DNA of 51,105 nt from an uncultured Verrucomicrobiales bacterium (GTDB lineage: Bacteria; Verrucomicrobiota; Verrucomicrobiia; Verrucomicrobiales; DEV007). The stretch is from assembly GCA_937891465.1 (NCBI GenBank), contig CALAHF010000185.1, positions 1 to 51,105 on the forward strand, read 5' to 3'. Shown one piece after another: positions 1-8,593 of this stretch (within the stretch, counting starts at the first letter, position 1; every line of letters starts with the position of its first letter). The notes under the pieces were generated by a model that saw only the letters and a program-made list of their open reading frames with translations, was not told the origin of the DNA and did no database searches. The translations under genes were made by a program, and so were the position numbers.

Positions 1-1
1 C

Positions 2-502
2 TTGTATCTCGTTGATTGGCGACTTCAGGACGGGGAAGAGTCTTTCCACGACACTGCGGTCGAAGGTATTTACAACGTCTTGAATCCTTACGAAGATCCG
101 TTTGGTCTTTCGCTTTATGGGGAAGTAAAATTTGCCGATGAGTTTCTCGAGCTCGAGGGGAAAATTCTGCTGCAGAAACACTTCGGCCCGCTCTCTGTAG
201 TTTATAACTTCATCCTTGAAACTGAGTGGGAAGAAGCCGGTCTCAGCGAAGTTAAAGGCGAGATTGGAAACACATTCGGCGTCAGTTACATGTTGAATCA
301 GAAATTTGGAATCGGTGGCGAGTTTCTCCACGAAGTTGAAATCGCAGACTGGGAGGACGCTGGCAAATCAGCTTTTTACGTAGGGCCAAACGCGAGCTTT
401 CGTTCAGGACCAGCGTGGGTAACCGCAGCCGGATTGTGGGAAGTTTCTGAGACCGAAGAGCCTGAGTTTCAGCTCCGTTTGCTGACTGGGTGGCACTTCT
501 AA
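2..502 (+). CDS. C-terminal part of a probable outer-membrane beta-barrel protein (5' partial)
   Basis: The reading frame is open from the window edge, so the true start lies upstream and only about 166 residues are visible. The sequence alternates short hydrophobic and polar stretches with many aromatic residues, and it ends in Trp-His-Phe. A terminal aromatic residue is typical of outer-membrane barrels recognised by the Bam machinery. No catalytic motif is visible and I do not recognise the family. A small cytochrome-like lipoprotein begins 21 bases downstream on the same strand, so the two may be co-transcribed. Barrel assignment is inference from composition and the C-terminus. Confidence 0.55.
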   Translation: MYLVDWRLQDGEESFHDTAVEGIYNVLNPYEDPFGLSLYGEVKFADEFLELEGKILLQKHFGPLSVVYNFILETEWEEAGLSEVKGEIGNTFGVSYMLNQKFGIGGEFLHEVEIADWEDAGKSAFYVGPNASFRSGPAWVTAAGLWEVSETEEPEFQLRLLTGWHF

Positions 503-523
503 ACCGTTGTCCTTTCTTTGGAA

Positions 524-835
524 ATGAAACTAAAAACTCTTTCCACAAAGATTTGCGCGTTGGCTGTTTCAGTCGGCGCGTTTTTCTTTGTTGGTTGTGA
601 AACCACGGGTACGACAGGATCGTCTTCGAAAAAAAGCGCGGCAACAGGGTCGTCTCCCGTGGCAGAGGGCCGTCGGTTGTTTTTTGGTCGATGCACATCT
701 TGTCACGCTCCGGAGCCAGTGCACACCTATCCGCTTTCGGAGTGGCGGCCCATCATTGCTGATATGTCGGATGATGCCAAGCTGACGTCATCGCAACGAT
801 CAGCGCTCATGGCGTATGTGAAGTCAGTGTATTAA
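524..835 (+). CDS. Small cytochrome-c-like lipoprotein with one CxxCH motif
   Basis: A 103-residue protein if started at the ATG at 524; a TTG six bases upstream is the alternative. The N-terminus is a lipoprotein signal peptide with a hydrophobic core and a lipobox ending in Val-Gly-Cys. A Ser/Thr/Gly-rich linker follows, then Arg-Cys-Thr-Ser-Cys-His, the haem-c attachment motif CxxCH. A C-terminal helix resembles the end of class I cytochromes. The domain is only about 55 residues, very short for a cytochrome, and the distal methionine ligand is uncertain (a Met occurs in the DMSDD stretch). It probably sits in the periplasm attached to a membrane. Redox partners are unknown. Confidence 0.75.
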   Translation: MKLKTLSTKICALAVSVGAFFFVGCETTGTTGSSSKKSAATGSSPVAEGRRLFFGRCTSCHAPEPVHTYPLSEWRPIIADMSDDAKLTSSQRSALMAYVKSVY

Positions 836-840
836 AATAC

Positions 841-885
841 GCGGCTGCTGCCGTTAAATAAAATTTAGATCTTTCCAGCAGCCGC
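841..885. terminator. Hairpin between convergent genes, possible bidirectional terminator
   Basis: GCGGCTGCTG at 841-850 is the exact reverse complement of CAGCAGCCGC at 876-885, giving a 10-bp GC-rich stem with a 25-nt AT-rich loop, followed by AAGTTTT on the plus strand. It lies just after the cytochrome-like gene and overlaps the last codons of the convergent dioxygenase gene. Terminator function is inferred from position and shape. Confidence 0.5.
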
Positions 886-1644
886 AAGTTTTGCATCCAG
901 ATGAGCCTGATAAGCCGCTTTGGCGCGGGTGTCTTCGCGACAACTTTCAGCGAAGAAAACGGCGCCTAACGCTTGTCTAGTTTTGTTACCGGAAACATTT
1001 CCATCCGCCCAATGGATCGTCCGCGAATGATGCGCGATCAAATGGCCAGCTTTACAGGGGATTTTCCGCGCGTTTTTTAAATCGTTGGGGATTCCAAAGT
1101 CCAAAATGGATTGGGAAAATCCTAATGTTTCGGAATCACCATGAGCCCTGGTCCCAAATTGATGTGACCCCTCGACATAATTGAGGCAGCCTTGTTCAGG
1201 GGCAACATCTTCCAAAGCGATCCACAGGGTGATCGCGTGATTTGGTGACAGGTGAAAATAATATCCATCCTGATGAGGCGGAGTCGGAGTGCTGACCTTT
1301 GGCGACTTATTGAAATACTGCAGGTTTTTGGGAACTACTTTCTCTCCCAGGCATGCTTCGGCAAGTGCGGTCAATTTACTGTCCGGCGCCATCAACTTGC
1401 CGAAATAGGCATCGAGCGAGTCCATGTTTTGGAGCTGTTTCAAAGTCGAGCCATCAGATTTGTCATCATAGTAAACCTCTTTTTTGCTCATCGTCGGAAC
1501 GACATCGCGAATGAAGCGCTCTCTGTTCTCGTTCAATTGAGCGACTTCGTCAGAATTAAAAAAATCTGGAATCGAGATATACCCGGCGGCGTTGAAATCG
1601 TGGGCAAGTTTTTCAGAATCGAGGGAGATTTGCGGGGTGTCCAT
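865..1644 (-). CDS. Phytanoyl-CoA dioxygenase (PhyH) family Fe(II)/2-oxoglutarate oxygenase
   Basis: A 259-residue cytosolic protein with the double-stranded beta-helix signature of the PhyH family. The iron ligands are visible: His124 and Asp126 in His-Gln-Asp-Gly, and a distal His at about 211 in Ile-His-Trp. A downstream Lys-Thr-Arg-Gln probably supplies the 2-oxoglutarate-binding arginine. The segment ending Gly-Ser-His is also typical. The family couples 2-oxoglutarate decarboxylation to substrate hydroxylation. It starts 24 bases after the sulfatase/esterase/sialidase fusion gene, so it is probably the last gene of the sialoglycan operon. The substrate is not predictable. A modified sugar or sugar acid would fit the context, but that is speculation. 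Confidence 0.85.
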   Translation of the reverse strand: MDTPQISLDSEKLAHDFNAAGYISIPDFFNSDEVAQLNENRERFIRDVVPTMSKKEVYYDDKSDGSTLKQLQNMDSLDAYFGKLMAPDSKLTALAEACLGEKVVPKNLQYFNKSPKVSTPTPPHQDGYYFHLSPNHAITLWIALEDVAPEQGCLNYVEGSHQFGTRAHGDSETLGFSQSILDFGIPNDLKNARKIPCKAGHLIAHHSRTIHWADGNVSGNKTRQALGAVFFAESCREDTRAKAAYQAHLDAKLAAAGKI

Positions 1645-1668
1645 GAGGTGAAATTACCGGAGACTCGT

Positions 1669-4600
1669 CTATTTTTGATTCAGCAGTGCTTCGATCGAAT
1701 AGCGAACAAAGACAAGCTCGCCCGGCGTCTCGTAAACCAGGCCGATTTTGTCATCGCCGATCGCGGTCATGCACGAATACGCGGACGGGCCGGCGTCTAC
1801 TAGCGTGTGCCACTTTTCGGGCCAGGTAAGTCCTTCATCGTTACTAACTTTGATCGTCATTTTGGCGCGGCCTTTGGTTTGCGCGGGATTAGAGAAAAAT
1901 AAAAGCGGTCCGTATTTTTCCGTTTCGACCCGGATCAAGCTGGCCATGCAAACCGGTTCGGGTAGGGCGCTGCGGGAGGTTGAGTGTTCCTGCCACGTCG
2001 CACCCAGATCTTTCGTTGTGTAGATCGCGCGACTACCGCCTCGATTGTCACGGCAGTTGATCATGATCGAACCGTCGGCAAGTTCGACCAACTGCGCTTC
2101 AGTCGTGTCGATTTTTACACCAGTCCCGATCTTCCAAGTCGCACCACGATCTTTAGAATAAATCAGCGTCGAGAACGGTTTGCCGTTCACCGGTTCTTCA
2201 TTTTCTCCGCGAAATTGCGCCGGAAAAACCAGCGTTCCGTCTTTCATGGTTATTCCATTGCCGGGTCCTTGCAGGACGAAGCGCCAGTTCGGATCTTTGA
2301 CTTGTTTCGTGATATTAATCGGTTCACTCCACGTTTTTCCGTCGTCATCACTCTTCGTCAGCATTAGTTGACCCGTTTCATCCGGCTCCAAACCGGGGCC
2401 CGAGCCACGCCAGGATCGCTCGCCGTGGCTCCATGTTGCTGCCACCCAAATCGTCCCGGTCTCTCGATCCACCAGCACTGCCGGGTCACCGATTCCGTCG
2501 TAGCTCCATTTCGAGTCGTCTCCCATGTCCATGATGACTCGCATCGGTTCCCATGTCGTACCGCCGTCTGTGCTGCGGTTCATTCCCACATCGATATCGC
2601 CTGGCAAATCCCCGCCGCGTCGATTTCGATTGTCGTAAACTGCAATCAACGTTCCTGCATTGGTGGTCGCCAGCCCCGGAATCCGCGTCGAGTTCACGCC
2701 GTCCTGACCGAGCGTTCTTAATTTCACGCGATGCTCAGGCTCTATCGCGACCAACCCGGGCGGCATTTTGTCGAGGATTCGCAAATGGTCGATCAACACG
2801 CCGCTTCCCTTTGGTGTGGTTGCAGTCAGCTTCAGTTCCGAAAAATCTGCTTTCAGCGGGATTGCCACGGATGATAGAAACGCGCGGCCGACAACCACTT
2901 TTCCAGCGCCATCAAAAATTTTTGGCCACTCTTCAGAGGCGGCATTTCGCGCATAGACTTTGAATTCAAACGGGGCGCGACTTGTCCAGCGCTCTGCTTG
3001 AAAAGCCAGCACCTTCCCGGATTTTACAGTCTTCGGAAACCGGATCGTCAGCTCACGGTTCTCGCCGCTGAGGAGATGCAGCCCGTGTTTTCCCTTCCAT
3101 GGATGCGTGTCGGAAATTTTCGCATGTCCAGGCGTGGCCGAAAGCGTGATGCCATCCGAAATTAGATCACCTGAAATTTCTCCCGCTTTCACATTCTCAA
3201 ACCCCGTTCCGACGCCTTCAATTTTTTCTTCAGCAACAGGTGGCTTCGCCGGTAAAACCAAAGGCCAGTCGTCCGTTCGAAAGGGCGCGACCGGCAATCC
3301 TGTTTCCGCACAAGTGATCGTCGCTTTTGGATCGTTTTCCCATGCGTAACGAATAGCTTCGATTTTCGAACCAACAGGGTCTGTTCGGCAAACCAACCCT
3401 GTTGGTTCGTTTTGTGTGATTAGCACTTTCTTAAACATCCGATCCTTCCCTGCGACAGAAATTTCAGCGTCGGTGGACAGTTTTACAGGTCGATCAAAGG
3501 TAAGTGCCCCAGACTTCTCTCCGAGTTGCCAACCCGTGAGTCGCGGTGCTTCGGCGACGAAGTCATTTCTATATTCATGTTTTAAAGCGAGCTTCGCCAA
3601 CCGCTCACCGATCGGCTTTTTCGTGGTTGGATGCACATTGGTTGGGTGGCCCACGTCAAACGTGATCGCCATATGCGTGTTCGGGACGAGTGTGTCGATC
3701 TTTGATTGGACTTCGCGAAACGCCGCCCATTCGCGGTTCAGGCCAGGGAGCTGTACGAAGTAAAACGGCAGGTCGTCGTCTTCAAATTCTGTCCGCCATG
3801 ATTCGATCAGCTTCTTGTGTGTCACGAAATTCTTCTTCGAATCGATCGGTGGCGAGCCTGCTCCATCTTCAGTCGCGTTCGATTCGCCCTGATACCAAAT
3901 CACGCCACGGATCGGCATTTTTTCGAAAGGGCGAATGCCGGCTTCGAACAAGAATCCGGGTTCGAAGGGATGATGTGGCGTCGGCGCTGTTTGATTCTCA
4001 GTCCACTTCGTGAGATTCAGTTTCGCCCGTCCTGCGACCCATTTTGGAAGATCAGAATTCTCCAGCCAATTTGGATCCGCCGTGTCATTTGGAATCCACG
4101 CTTCCATCGGAGAACCGCCGACTGCATTGCAAATTAGACCAATTGGGACGCCGGTCTCGGCTTGAAGCATTTTTCCAAAGTGATATGCGACCCCTGAAAA
4201 ATCCGGAACAGAATCTGGCGTTGCGACCTGCCAACCTTCTGATTTGTAAAGATTGTCGGAGAAGGTGTTCCGTAATTGAAGAAGGGGAAATTTGCCGCTT
4301 CCGGGGTGAATCGTCGATACTAGGTTCTGGATTCGGAGATTGGGATTTTTGGAACTCGCGATCGAGTTCTTTGCATCTGCCGTCTGTTTCAGCATCCAGC
4401 GCATGTTGGATTGGCCGGAGCAAATCCAGACATCGCCAATCAAAATGTTTTGTCTTATTATGAGATCATCACCCTGACGAATGAATAGCTCTTGAGGACG
4501 TTCCGTTGGATCTAATGCTGTAATTTCAATTGACCATCGACCGTTCGAATCGGCTGTGGTCTCTTTTTGCTGTCCGCTGAAAGTAACTTCAATGACAGAG

Positions 4601-6222
4601 GCCGGGGGCGCTGTCCCCCAAATTGGAATGGATTGGTGACGCTGCAAAACCATGTTGTCAGTGAATACCGGATCGAGAATCAGTTCCGACTGGTGAGCTT
4701 TTCGCCAGCCTTCGCCACGATTTAGAATGCGACTGAATCGGTCTCTTTCCTCCAATGTCGCATCGGGTGATTTGTCCGCTACATCGGATGCTGATTCATT
4801 TTTTGAGTGATCAACGATTACCCGCTCCTTCACTTCTCCCGTCTTTAAATCCACCCATTCAGTATATCGATGCTTGTCAGTTCGCACCGAGTAACCTCGC
4901 ATTTTTCCTTTTGTGAATTGGGAGAAGGCTCGGTTTTTCCATGCGAGATTTGGTTCTTCAAGCAATGGAACCAAGCTTTCTCCCTGCTGCTGGTCCCAAG
5001 CGCGGGGAGGCACGCCCACCAAATCTGCGAGTGTCGGGTAAATATCAACCAGCTCAACAATCGCATCACAGTCTCCAGACGATTTTTCAGGCGCACGGAT
5101 GATTAATGGCACTCGAGTATCGAGTTCGAAATTTGTGGTCTTCCCCCACAACCCTCGTTCACCGAGATGATAGCCGTGATCGCTCCACAGCACGACGATG
5201 GTATTTTCGGCAAGGCTCTGGGAGTCGAGTTCTGCTAGAACACGGCCAATCTGGGCGTCGATGTAACTGATGCATGCAAGATAAGCGTGCCGGACTTTTC
5301 GTTGATCCGCTTCCAGGATGGGCCCTTTTTTCTGCTGATCAGTGTAACGCCGAAGCTCGCCAGATCCATGCATCGAAATCGATGGAATGCCTTCCGTTTT
5401 CAGAGTCGCTTGGTCGGCAAGCGGGATAGAATTTGTGTCGTAGAGGTCCCAATATTTCTTTGGCGCAATGTAAGGCGAGTGCGGTTTGATGAATCCAACC
5501 GCGAGAAAAAACGGTTTATCGGAATCGGCGAGTTCAATCAAAGATTTGACGGCGTGATCGGCAACTTGGCCATCGTAAAGCACGTTGTCGGCGACATCAG
5601 GTGCTTCAGTTGCCGTACCGAAAACGAGCTTCTTTGTCCAATCATCTGCGCTGGGGTTTTTGGGCTTGTAGATTTTTTCGTAAACGCCTTTCGCTGCTTC
5701 GATTCCTTCTTCAGTGTAGTAGTAACGAGGGCCAGGGCGGAACGTCGGAATGCTCCACGATTTGGGATCGCCAAAGGTGTCTGCGACGGTTCGCGAGCTG
5801 CCTTCAGGAAAAACGCCGTGATAGATTTTTCCCATTGATCGCGAGTGGTAGCCGTGATTTTTAAATAGCTGGGGCAGCGTGACGATGTCGGGATGGATGT
5901 CGCGAAAATGCGTGTGGTTTCCATGAACTTGCGTGGCATCGGGGCGAAGCCCAGTCATCACCGATGCGCGAGACGGTCCGCAAATTGCTTGCTGGCAGTA
6001 GGCGCGATCGAATCGAACACCGGTTGCTGCGAGAGCATCAATGTTCGGAGATTTCGCGATTTTTGATCCGTAGCAACCGAGTTCGCAACGAAGGTCATCG
6101 ATTGCTATGAAGAGAATGTTGGGTGCTTGTTGGGGTTCTCCATAAGGTGGTTTCGCAGCAAATAGCTGAAGTGAGAATGAAACCAATGCCAAAGAGGAAA
6201 TGAAGCGTGAGAGCATTTTCAT
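1669..6222 (-). CDS. Three-domain secreted enzyme: sulfatase, sialate O-acetylesterase, sialidase
   Basis: A 1517-residue protein with an N-terminal signal peptide (about 1-23). Residues about 33-490 form a type I sulfatase: Asp42-Asp43 metal ligands, Cys81-Gly-Pro-Ser-Arg85 (the C-x-P-S-R formylglycine site), and a distal Asp-His near 348. Residues about 515-990 are a sialate O-acetylesterase (SASA) domain with Ser in CSGQSNM near 600 and WYQGESN near 773. A beta-sandwich-like linker spans about 1000-1150. The C-terminal part from about 1175 is a sialidase-type propeller with a TRIP motif (cf. FRIP) and five Asp boxes such as STDGGTTW. The reading frame is continuous, so no frameshift is needed for the fusion. 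A palindromic repeat is inserted in the SASA domain (see 3367-3409). It lies in the sialic acid operon. The combination would let one polypeptide desulfate, deacetylate and desialylate a glycan. Domain calls are firm; substrates are inferred. Confidence 0.9.
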   Translation of the reverse strand: MKMLSRFISSLALVSFSLQLFAAKPPYGEPQQAPNILFIAIDDLRCELGCYGSKIAKSPNIDALAATGVRFDRAYCQQAICGPSRASVMTGLRPDATQVHGNHTHFRDIHPDIVTLPQLFKNHGYHSRSMGKIYHGVFPEGSSRTVADTFGDPKSWSIPTFRPGPRYYYTEEGIEAAKGVYEKIYKPKNPSADDWTKKLVFGTATEAPDVADNVLYDGQVADHAVKSLIELADSDKPFFLAVGFIKPHSPYIAPKKYWDLYDTNSIPLADQATLKTEGIPSISMHGSGELRRYTDQQKKGPILEADQRKVRHAYLACISYIDAQIGRVLAELDSQSLAENTIVVLWSDHGYHLGERGLWGKTTNFELDTRVPLIIRAPEKSSGDCDAIVELVDIYPTLADLVGVPPRAWDQQQGESLVPLLEEPNLAWKNRAFSQFTKGKMRGYSVRTDKHRYTEWVDLKTGEVKERVIVDHSKNESASDVADKSPDATLEERDRFSRILNRGEGWRKAHQSELILDPVFTDNMVLQRHQSIPIWGTAPPASVIEVTFSGQQKETTADSNGRWSIEITALDPTERPQELFIRQGDDLIIRQNILIGDVWICSGQSNMRWMLKQTADAKNSIASSKNPNLRIQNLVSTIHPGSGKFPLLQLRNTFSDNLYKSEGWQVATPDSVPDFSGVAYHFGKMLQAETGVPIGLICNAVGGSPMEAWIPNDTADPNWLENSDLPKWVAGRAKLNLTKWTENQTAPTPHHPFEPGFLFEAGIRPFEKMPIRGVIWYQGESNATEDGAGSPPIDSKKNFVTHKKLIESWRTEFEDDDLPFYFVQLPGLNREWAAFREVQSKIDTLVPNTHMAITFDVGHPTNVHPTTKKPIGERLAKLALKHEYRNDFVAEAPRLTGWQLGEKSGALTFDRPVKLSTDAEISVAGKDRMFKKVLITQNEPTGLVCRTDPVGSKIEAIRYAWENDPKATITCAETGLPVAPFRTDDWPLVLPAKPPVAEEKIEGVGTGFENVKAGEISGDLISDGITLSATPGHAKISDTHPWKGKHGLHLLSGENRELTIRFPKTVKSGKVLAFQAERWTSRAPFEFKVYARNAASEEWPKIFDGAGKVVVGRAFLSSVAIPLKADFSELKLTATTPKGSGVLIDHLRILDKMPPGLVAIEPEHRVKLRTLGQDGVNSTRIPGLATTNAGTLIAVYDNRNRRGGDLPGDIDVGMNRSTDGGTTWEPMRVIMDMGDDSKWSYDGIGDPAVLVDRETGTIWVAATWSHGERSWRGSGPGLEPDETGQLMLTKSDDDGKTWSEPINITKQVKDPNWRFVLQGPGNGITMKDGTLVFPAQFRGENEEPVNGKPFSTLIYSKDRGATWKIGTGVKIDTTEAQLVELADGSIMINCRDNRGGSRAIYTTKDLGATWQEHSTSRSALPEPVCMASLIRVETEKYGPLLFFSNPAQTKGRAKMTIKVSNDEGLTWPEKWHTLVDAGPSAYSCMTAIGDDKIGLVYETPGELVFVRYSIEALLNQK
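3367..3409. repeat. Palindromic repeat copy 1, inside a coding sequence
   Basis: This copy is a near-perfect palindrome with outer arms CGAACCAACAGGGT and ACCCTGTTGGTTCG and a short interior. It is read in frame on the minus strand as about 14 residues (NEPTGLVCRTDPVG) within the esterase domain, near residue 944 of the fusion protein. All other full copies in the window lie outside confident genes or at their starts. Confidence 0.9.
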
Positions 6223-6243
6223 CGTTAAAAAATGAAAGGGAAT

Positions 6244-7161
6244 TTAGTAACCACGCGCGAACTGAATATCGAGCGTTTGGATTTGAGTGTGAAGCGCCGC
6301 GTCCTGAACAGGCAAAACAATGGCATCTTCGTCGGAATCGTTATGATGCGAATGCCACCAGCCGGGAGGCGTTACGAAAACTGATCCGGGTGTCCACATT
6401 GCCTTCACCGGATTGACAATATTTCCATCCGCATCCAGATTCCGACCGATCATTGTGTAAGTGTCAGGACCCGCCGAGACGCACAAGTCGAGCGCGATGG
6501 AATTGTGGCGATGGGCCTTCTGGCGAGTCTGACGCGGCAACAAATTGTAGAGCGACCACATGGTGTGCGTGACCGTTTTTGTGATCGGGCAATCGACATT
6601 CGCCAGTAGAATTCCGTTCCGGTTCTTGTCGTGGCCTTCGTTCTGAGCGCGGACTTTGGCGAGCTCATCTTCGAGGCATTCGTAGCTGAAAAACACAGAG
6701 CGAAATTGGGCAGCATCAGGTTTTGCACCGAGATAGTTGAAGAGAGGTTCGTCGTTCACCCAGTAAAATGCAGTGTCTTCTTCAGCCGTGTGTTTGAAAA
6801 CAGAACCGCCGGGCGTCGCGAAATAATCGCCGGTCTTCCACGTCACGGTTCCCTCGGGCGTTTCGGTTTTTCCGCGTCCGCGAATGCAGAAAAACACCTG
6901 CGAGGCTGATTGCGCCTCGGTTTCGAGGGATTCACCTGGATTGATGTGAACGAAGTTCGCCATCAGACTCGGGCCAGTACACGGATACGGCGTTCCCATT
7001 TGCCCGGCTAAATCGAGCGGGATGACGCGCGTCTCATCGATTTGATGCATCGCAGAAGGGAACAATTCGATCTCGATCTTCGGCATGCGGGGATTCACCG
7101 CCGAGGTGTATTCGAAGTATTCAGTATTCGCCGCCCATGCAGCATTGAGGGATTCGCTCAT
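6244..7161 (-). CDS. Two-cupin protein resembling gentisate/hydroxynaphthoate dioxygenases
   Basis: A 305-residue cytosolic protein with two cupin halves. The first (about 65-135) contains a glycine-rich turn and an FATPGG segment before a His. The second (about 205-290) carries Ala-His-Arg-His and a later Trp-Trp-His-Ser-His-His, giving a good set of metal-binding histidines. Length and layout match bicupin dioxygenases of the gentisate 1,2-dioxygenase type, but an aromatic substrate would be odd here. It sits 4 bases after the sulfatase gene and 21 bases before the fusion gene, so co-transcription is likely. It could instead be a sugar-binding or isomerase-type bicupin. Function within sialoglycan use is unknown. 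Confidence 0.7.
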   Translation of the reverse strand: MSESLNAAWAANTEYFEYTSAVNPRMPKIEIELFPSAMHQIDETRVIPLDLAGQMGTPYPCTGPSLMANFVHINPGESLETEAQSASQVFFCIRGRGKTETPEGTVTWKTGDYFATPGGSVFKHTAEEDTAFYWVNDEPLFNYLGAKPDAAQFRSVFFSYECLEDELAKVRAQNEGHDKNRNGILLANVDCPITKTVTHTMWSLYNLLPRQTRQKAHRHNSIALDLCVSAGPDTYTMIGRNLDADGNIVNPVKAMWTPGSVFVTPPGWWHSHHNDSDEDAIVLPVQDAALHTQIQTLDIQFARGY

Positions 7162-7165
7162 AGAT

Positions 7166-8593
7166 TTATTCTCCGTAAAATTCTTTCAAATGACTCCAAA
7201 CTTCTTTGCTTCCCTTCTTCGGATGTCGTTTCGGATCTGAGACTTCTTTGATGTAGAAATCGACATTTTTAGGATCGAGAAACGGGTCGTTGATCTCCTT
7301 TTGGAAATCTCGCATCGCTTTGAAAAGCTCGTCCTGTTTTGCTTTGTGTGCCGGACTGTTGGCGAGATTTTTGAGTTCGAACGGGTCCGTATCCAAATCG
7401 TAGAGTTCAAATTCTGGTGGATCGACATAGGCCGGATCCCAGACCGCCATGGGGATTTTTGTATTGTTATAGCGCGAAATTGCGACCCCGTTTGTCATCC
7501 GAACGGGGTTGTAGATGAATTTGTAGTGGTCGTCGCGAATTCCAAAAGTCAGATATAGCAAAGTGGATGCCGAGCCGGTATTGAACGTGTGAATGTATTT
7601 CCGACGGGGCAATCTCGGATTCTGTAATTCCTGCAGTGGCGAGCCGACCAGCTCTTTTGGAATTTTGATTCCCGCTTCTCTCAGCACACTCGGCAGAATA
7701 TCCATCGACGAAACCATCGCGTTTTCGACGTGGCCTTTGTAAAACGATTTCGGGAAATTCACGATCATCGGCACCTTCACGCCGCCCTCGTAGCAAGTTG
7801 TTTTTCCACGGGGGAAATCACCGCCGTGATCAGCCATATAAATGACCAGCGTGTTTTCTCGCTGACCCGACTTTTCGAGATCAGCGAGCACCATCCCGAT
7901 TCCTTCGTCGAGCCGGTTCATGCAATTCAGATAGTTTCGCATTTCCTCACGAAGCCGCGGCGTGTCGCAACCGATCCAGGGGAGGGGAGGAATGTCGCCT
8001 TCGACCATTTTAGTTGGATACCCTGCCTTTGATTTTCCAATGAAGGCGCGGTGGGCGTCCGAATAATTGATGATCGCGAGAAACGGTTTATTCTCCTTCT
8101 CCGCATTTTCAAAAATTGTCCTCGCCTGAGCAGCGTATTCCTCGATGGAAAAGGTACTGTTAAAATTGGCCGATTTGATCCCGCGATAATCGATGTAGTC
8201 CTCAACGATGCTCTCGGGGTTCACGTGGGTTTTCCCAATAAAGCCTGTGTAGTAGCCCGCTTCCTGCAGGTAGGCGGGCATGGTTTTAAAGTGTTTGTAG
8301 AAAGCGAAACGATGGGTCGCGAGTCCGATGTGTCCGGTTTGGCGAGTGTAGAGCCCCGTCAAAAATGCTGCGCGAGACGGACTGCAAACGGAATAGGGAA
8401 CATAGGCGCGATCATACCTGACACCGCCCGCTGCGAGCGAATCGAGGAAAGGTGTGTGAACGCGGGTGTCGCCATAGCATCCGATTTGCTCGGAGTTGTC
8501 TTCAGAGACGATGAACAAAATATTCGGCTTTTCTGCAAAAGCATTGAATGCGAAAAGGAATCCGAAAAGTAGGAGCAAAAACGCAGTTTTCAT
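7166..8593 (-). CDS. Secreted sulfatase, heparan N-sulfatase/sulfamidase-like
   Basis: A 475-residue protein with a clear signal peptide (hydrophobic 4-19, cleavage near Ala20). The type I sulfatase signature Cys70-Ser-Pro-Ser-Arg74 is followed by a typical LTGLYTRQTGH segment. Glu31-Asp32 near the N-terminus and Asp-His in MADHGGD provide the calcium-site residues. The overall length and the HPKKGSK-type tail resemble the N-sulfoglucosamine sulfohydrolase branch. Activation needs a formylglycine-generating or anaerobic maturase enzyme, which is not in this window. The start overlaps the stop of the SGNH gene by 4 bases, so they are translationally coupled. The real substrate may be sulfated mucin or glycosaminoglycan sugars. 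Confidence 0.88.
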   Translation of the reverse strand: MKTAFLLLLFGFLFAFNAFAEKPNILFIVSEDNSEQIGCYGDTRVHTPFLDSLAAGGVRYDRAYVPYSVCSPSRAAFLTGLYTRQTGHIGLATHRFAFYKHFKTMPAYLQEAGYYTGFIGKTHVNPESIVEDYIDYRGIKSANFNSTFSIEEYAAQARTIFENAEKENKPFLAIINYSDAHRAFIGKSKAGYPTKMVEGDIPPLPWIGCDTPRLREEMRNYLNCMNRLDEGIGMVLADLEKSGQRENTLVIYMADHGGDFPRGKTTCYEGGVKVPMIVNFPKSFYKGHVENAMVSSMDILPSVLREAGIKIPKELVGSPLQELQNPRLPRRKYIHTFNTGSASTLLYLTFGIRDDHYKFIYNPVRMTNGVAISRYNNTKIPMAVWDPAYVDPPEFELYDLDTDPFELKNLANSPAHKAKQDELFKAMRDFQKEINDPFLDPKNVDFYIKEVSDPKRHPKKGSKEVWSHLKEFYGE

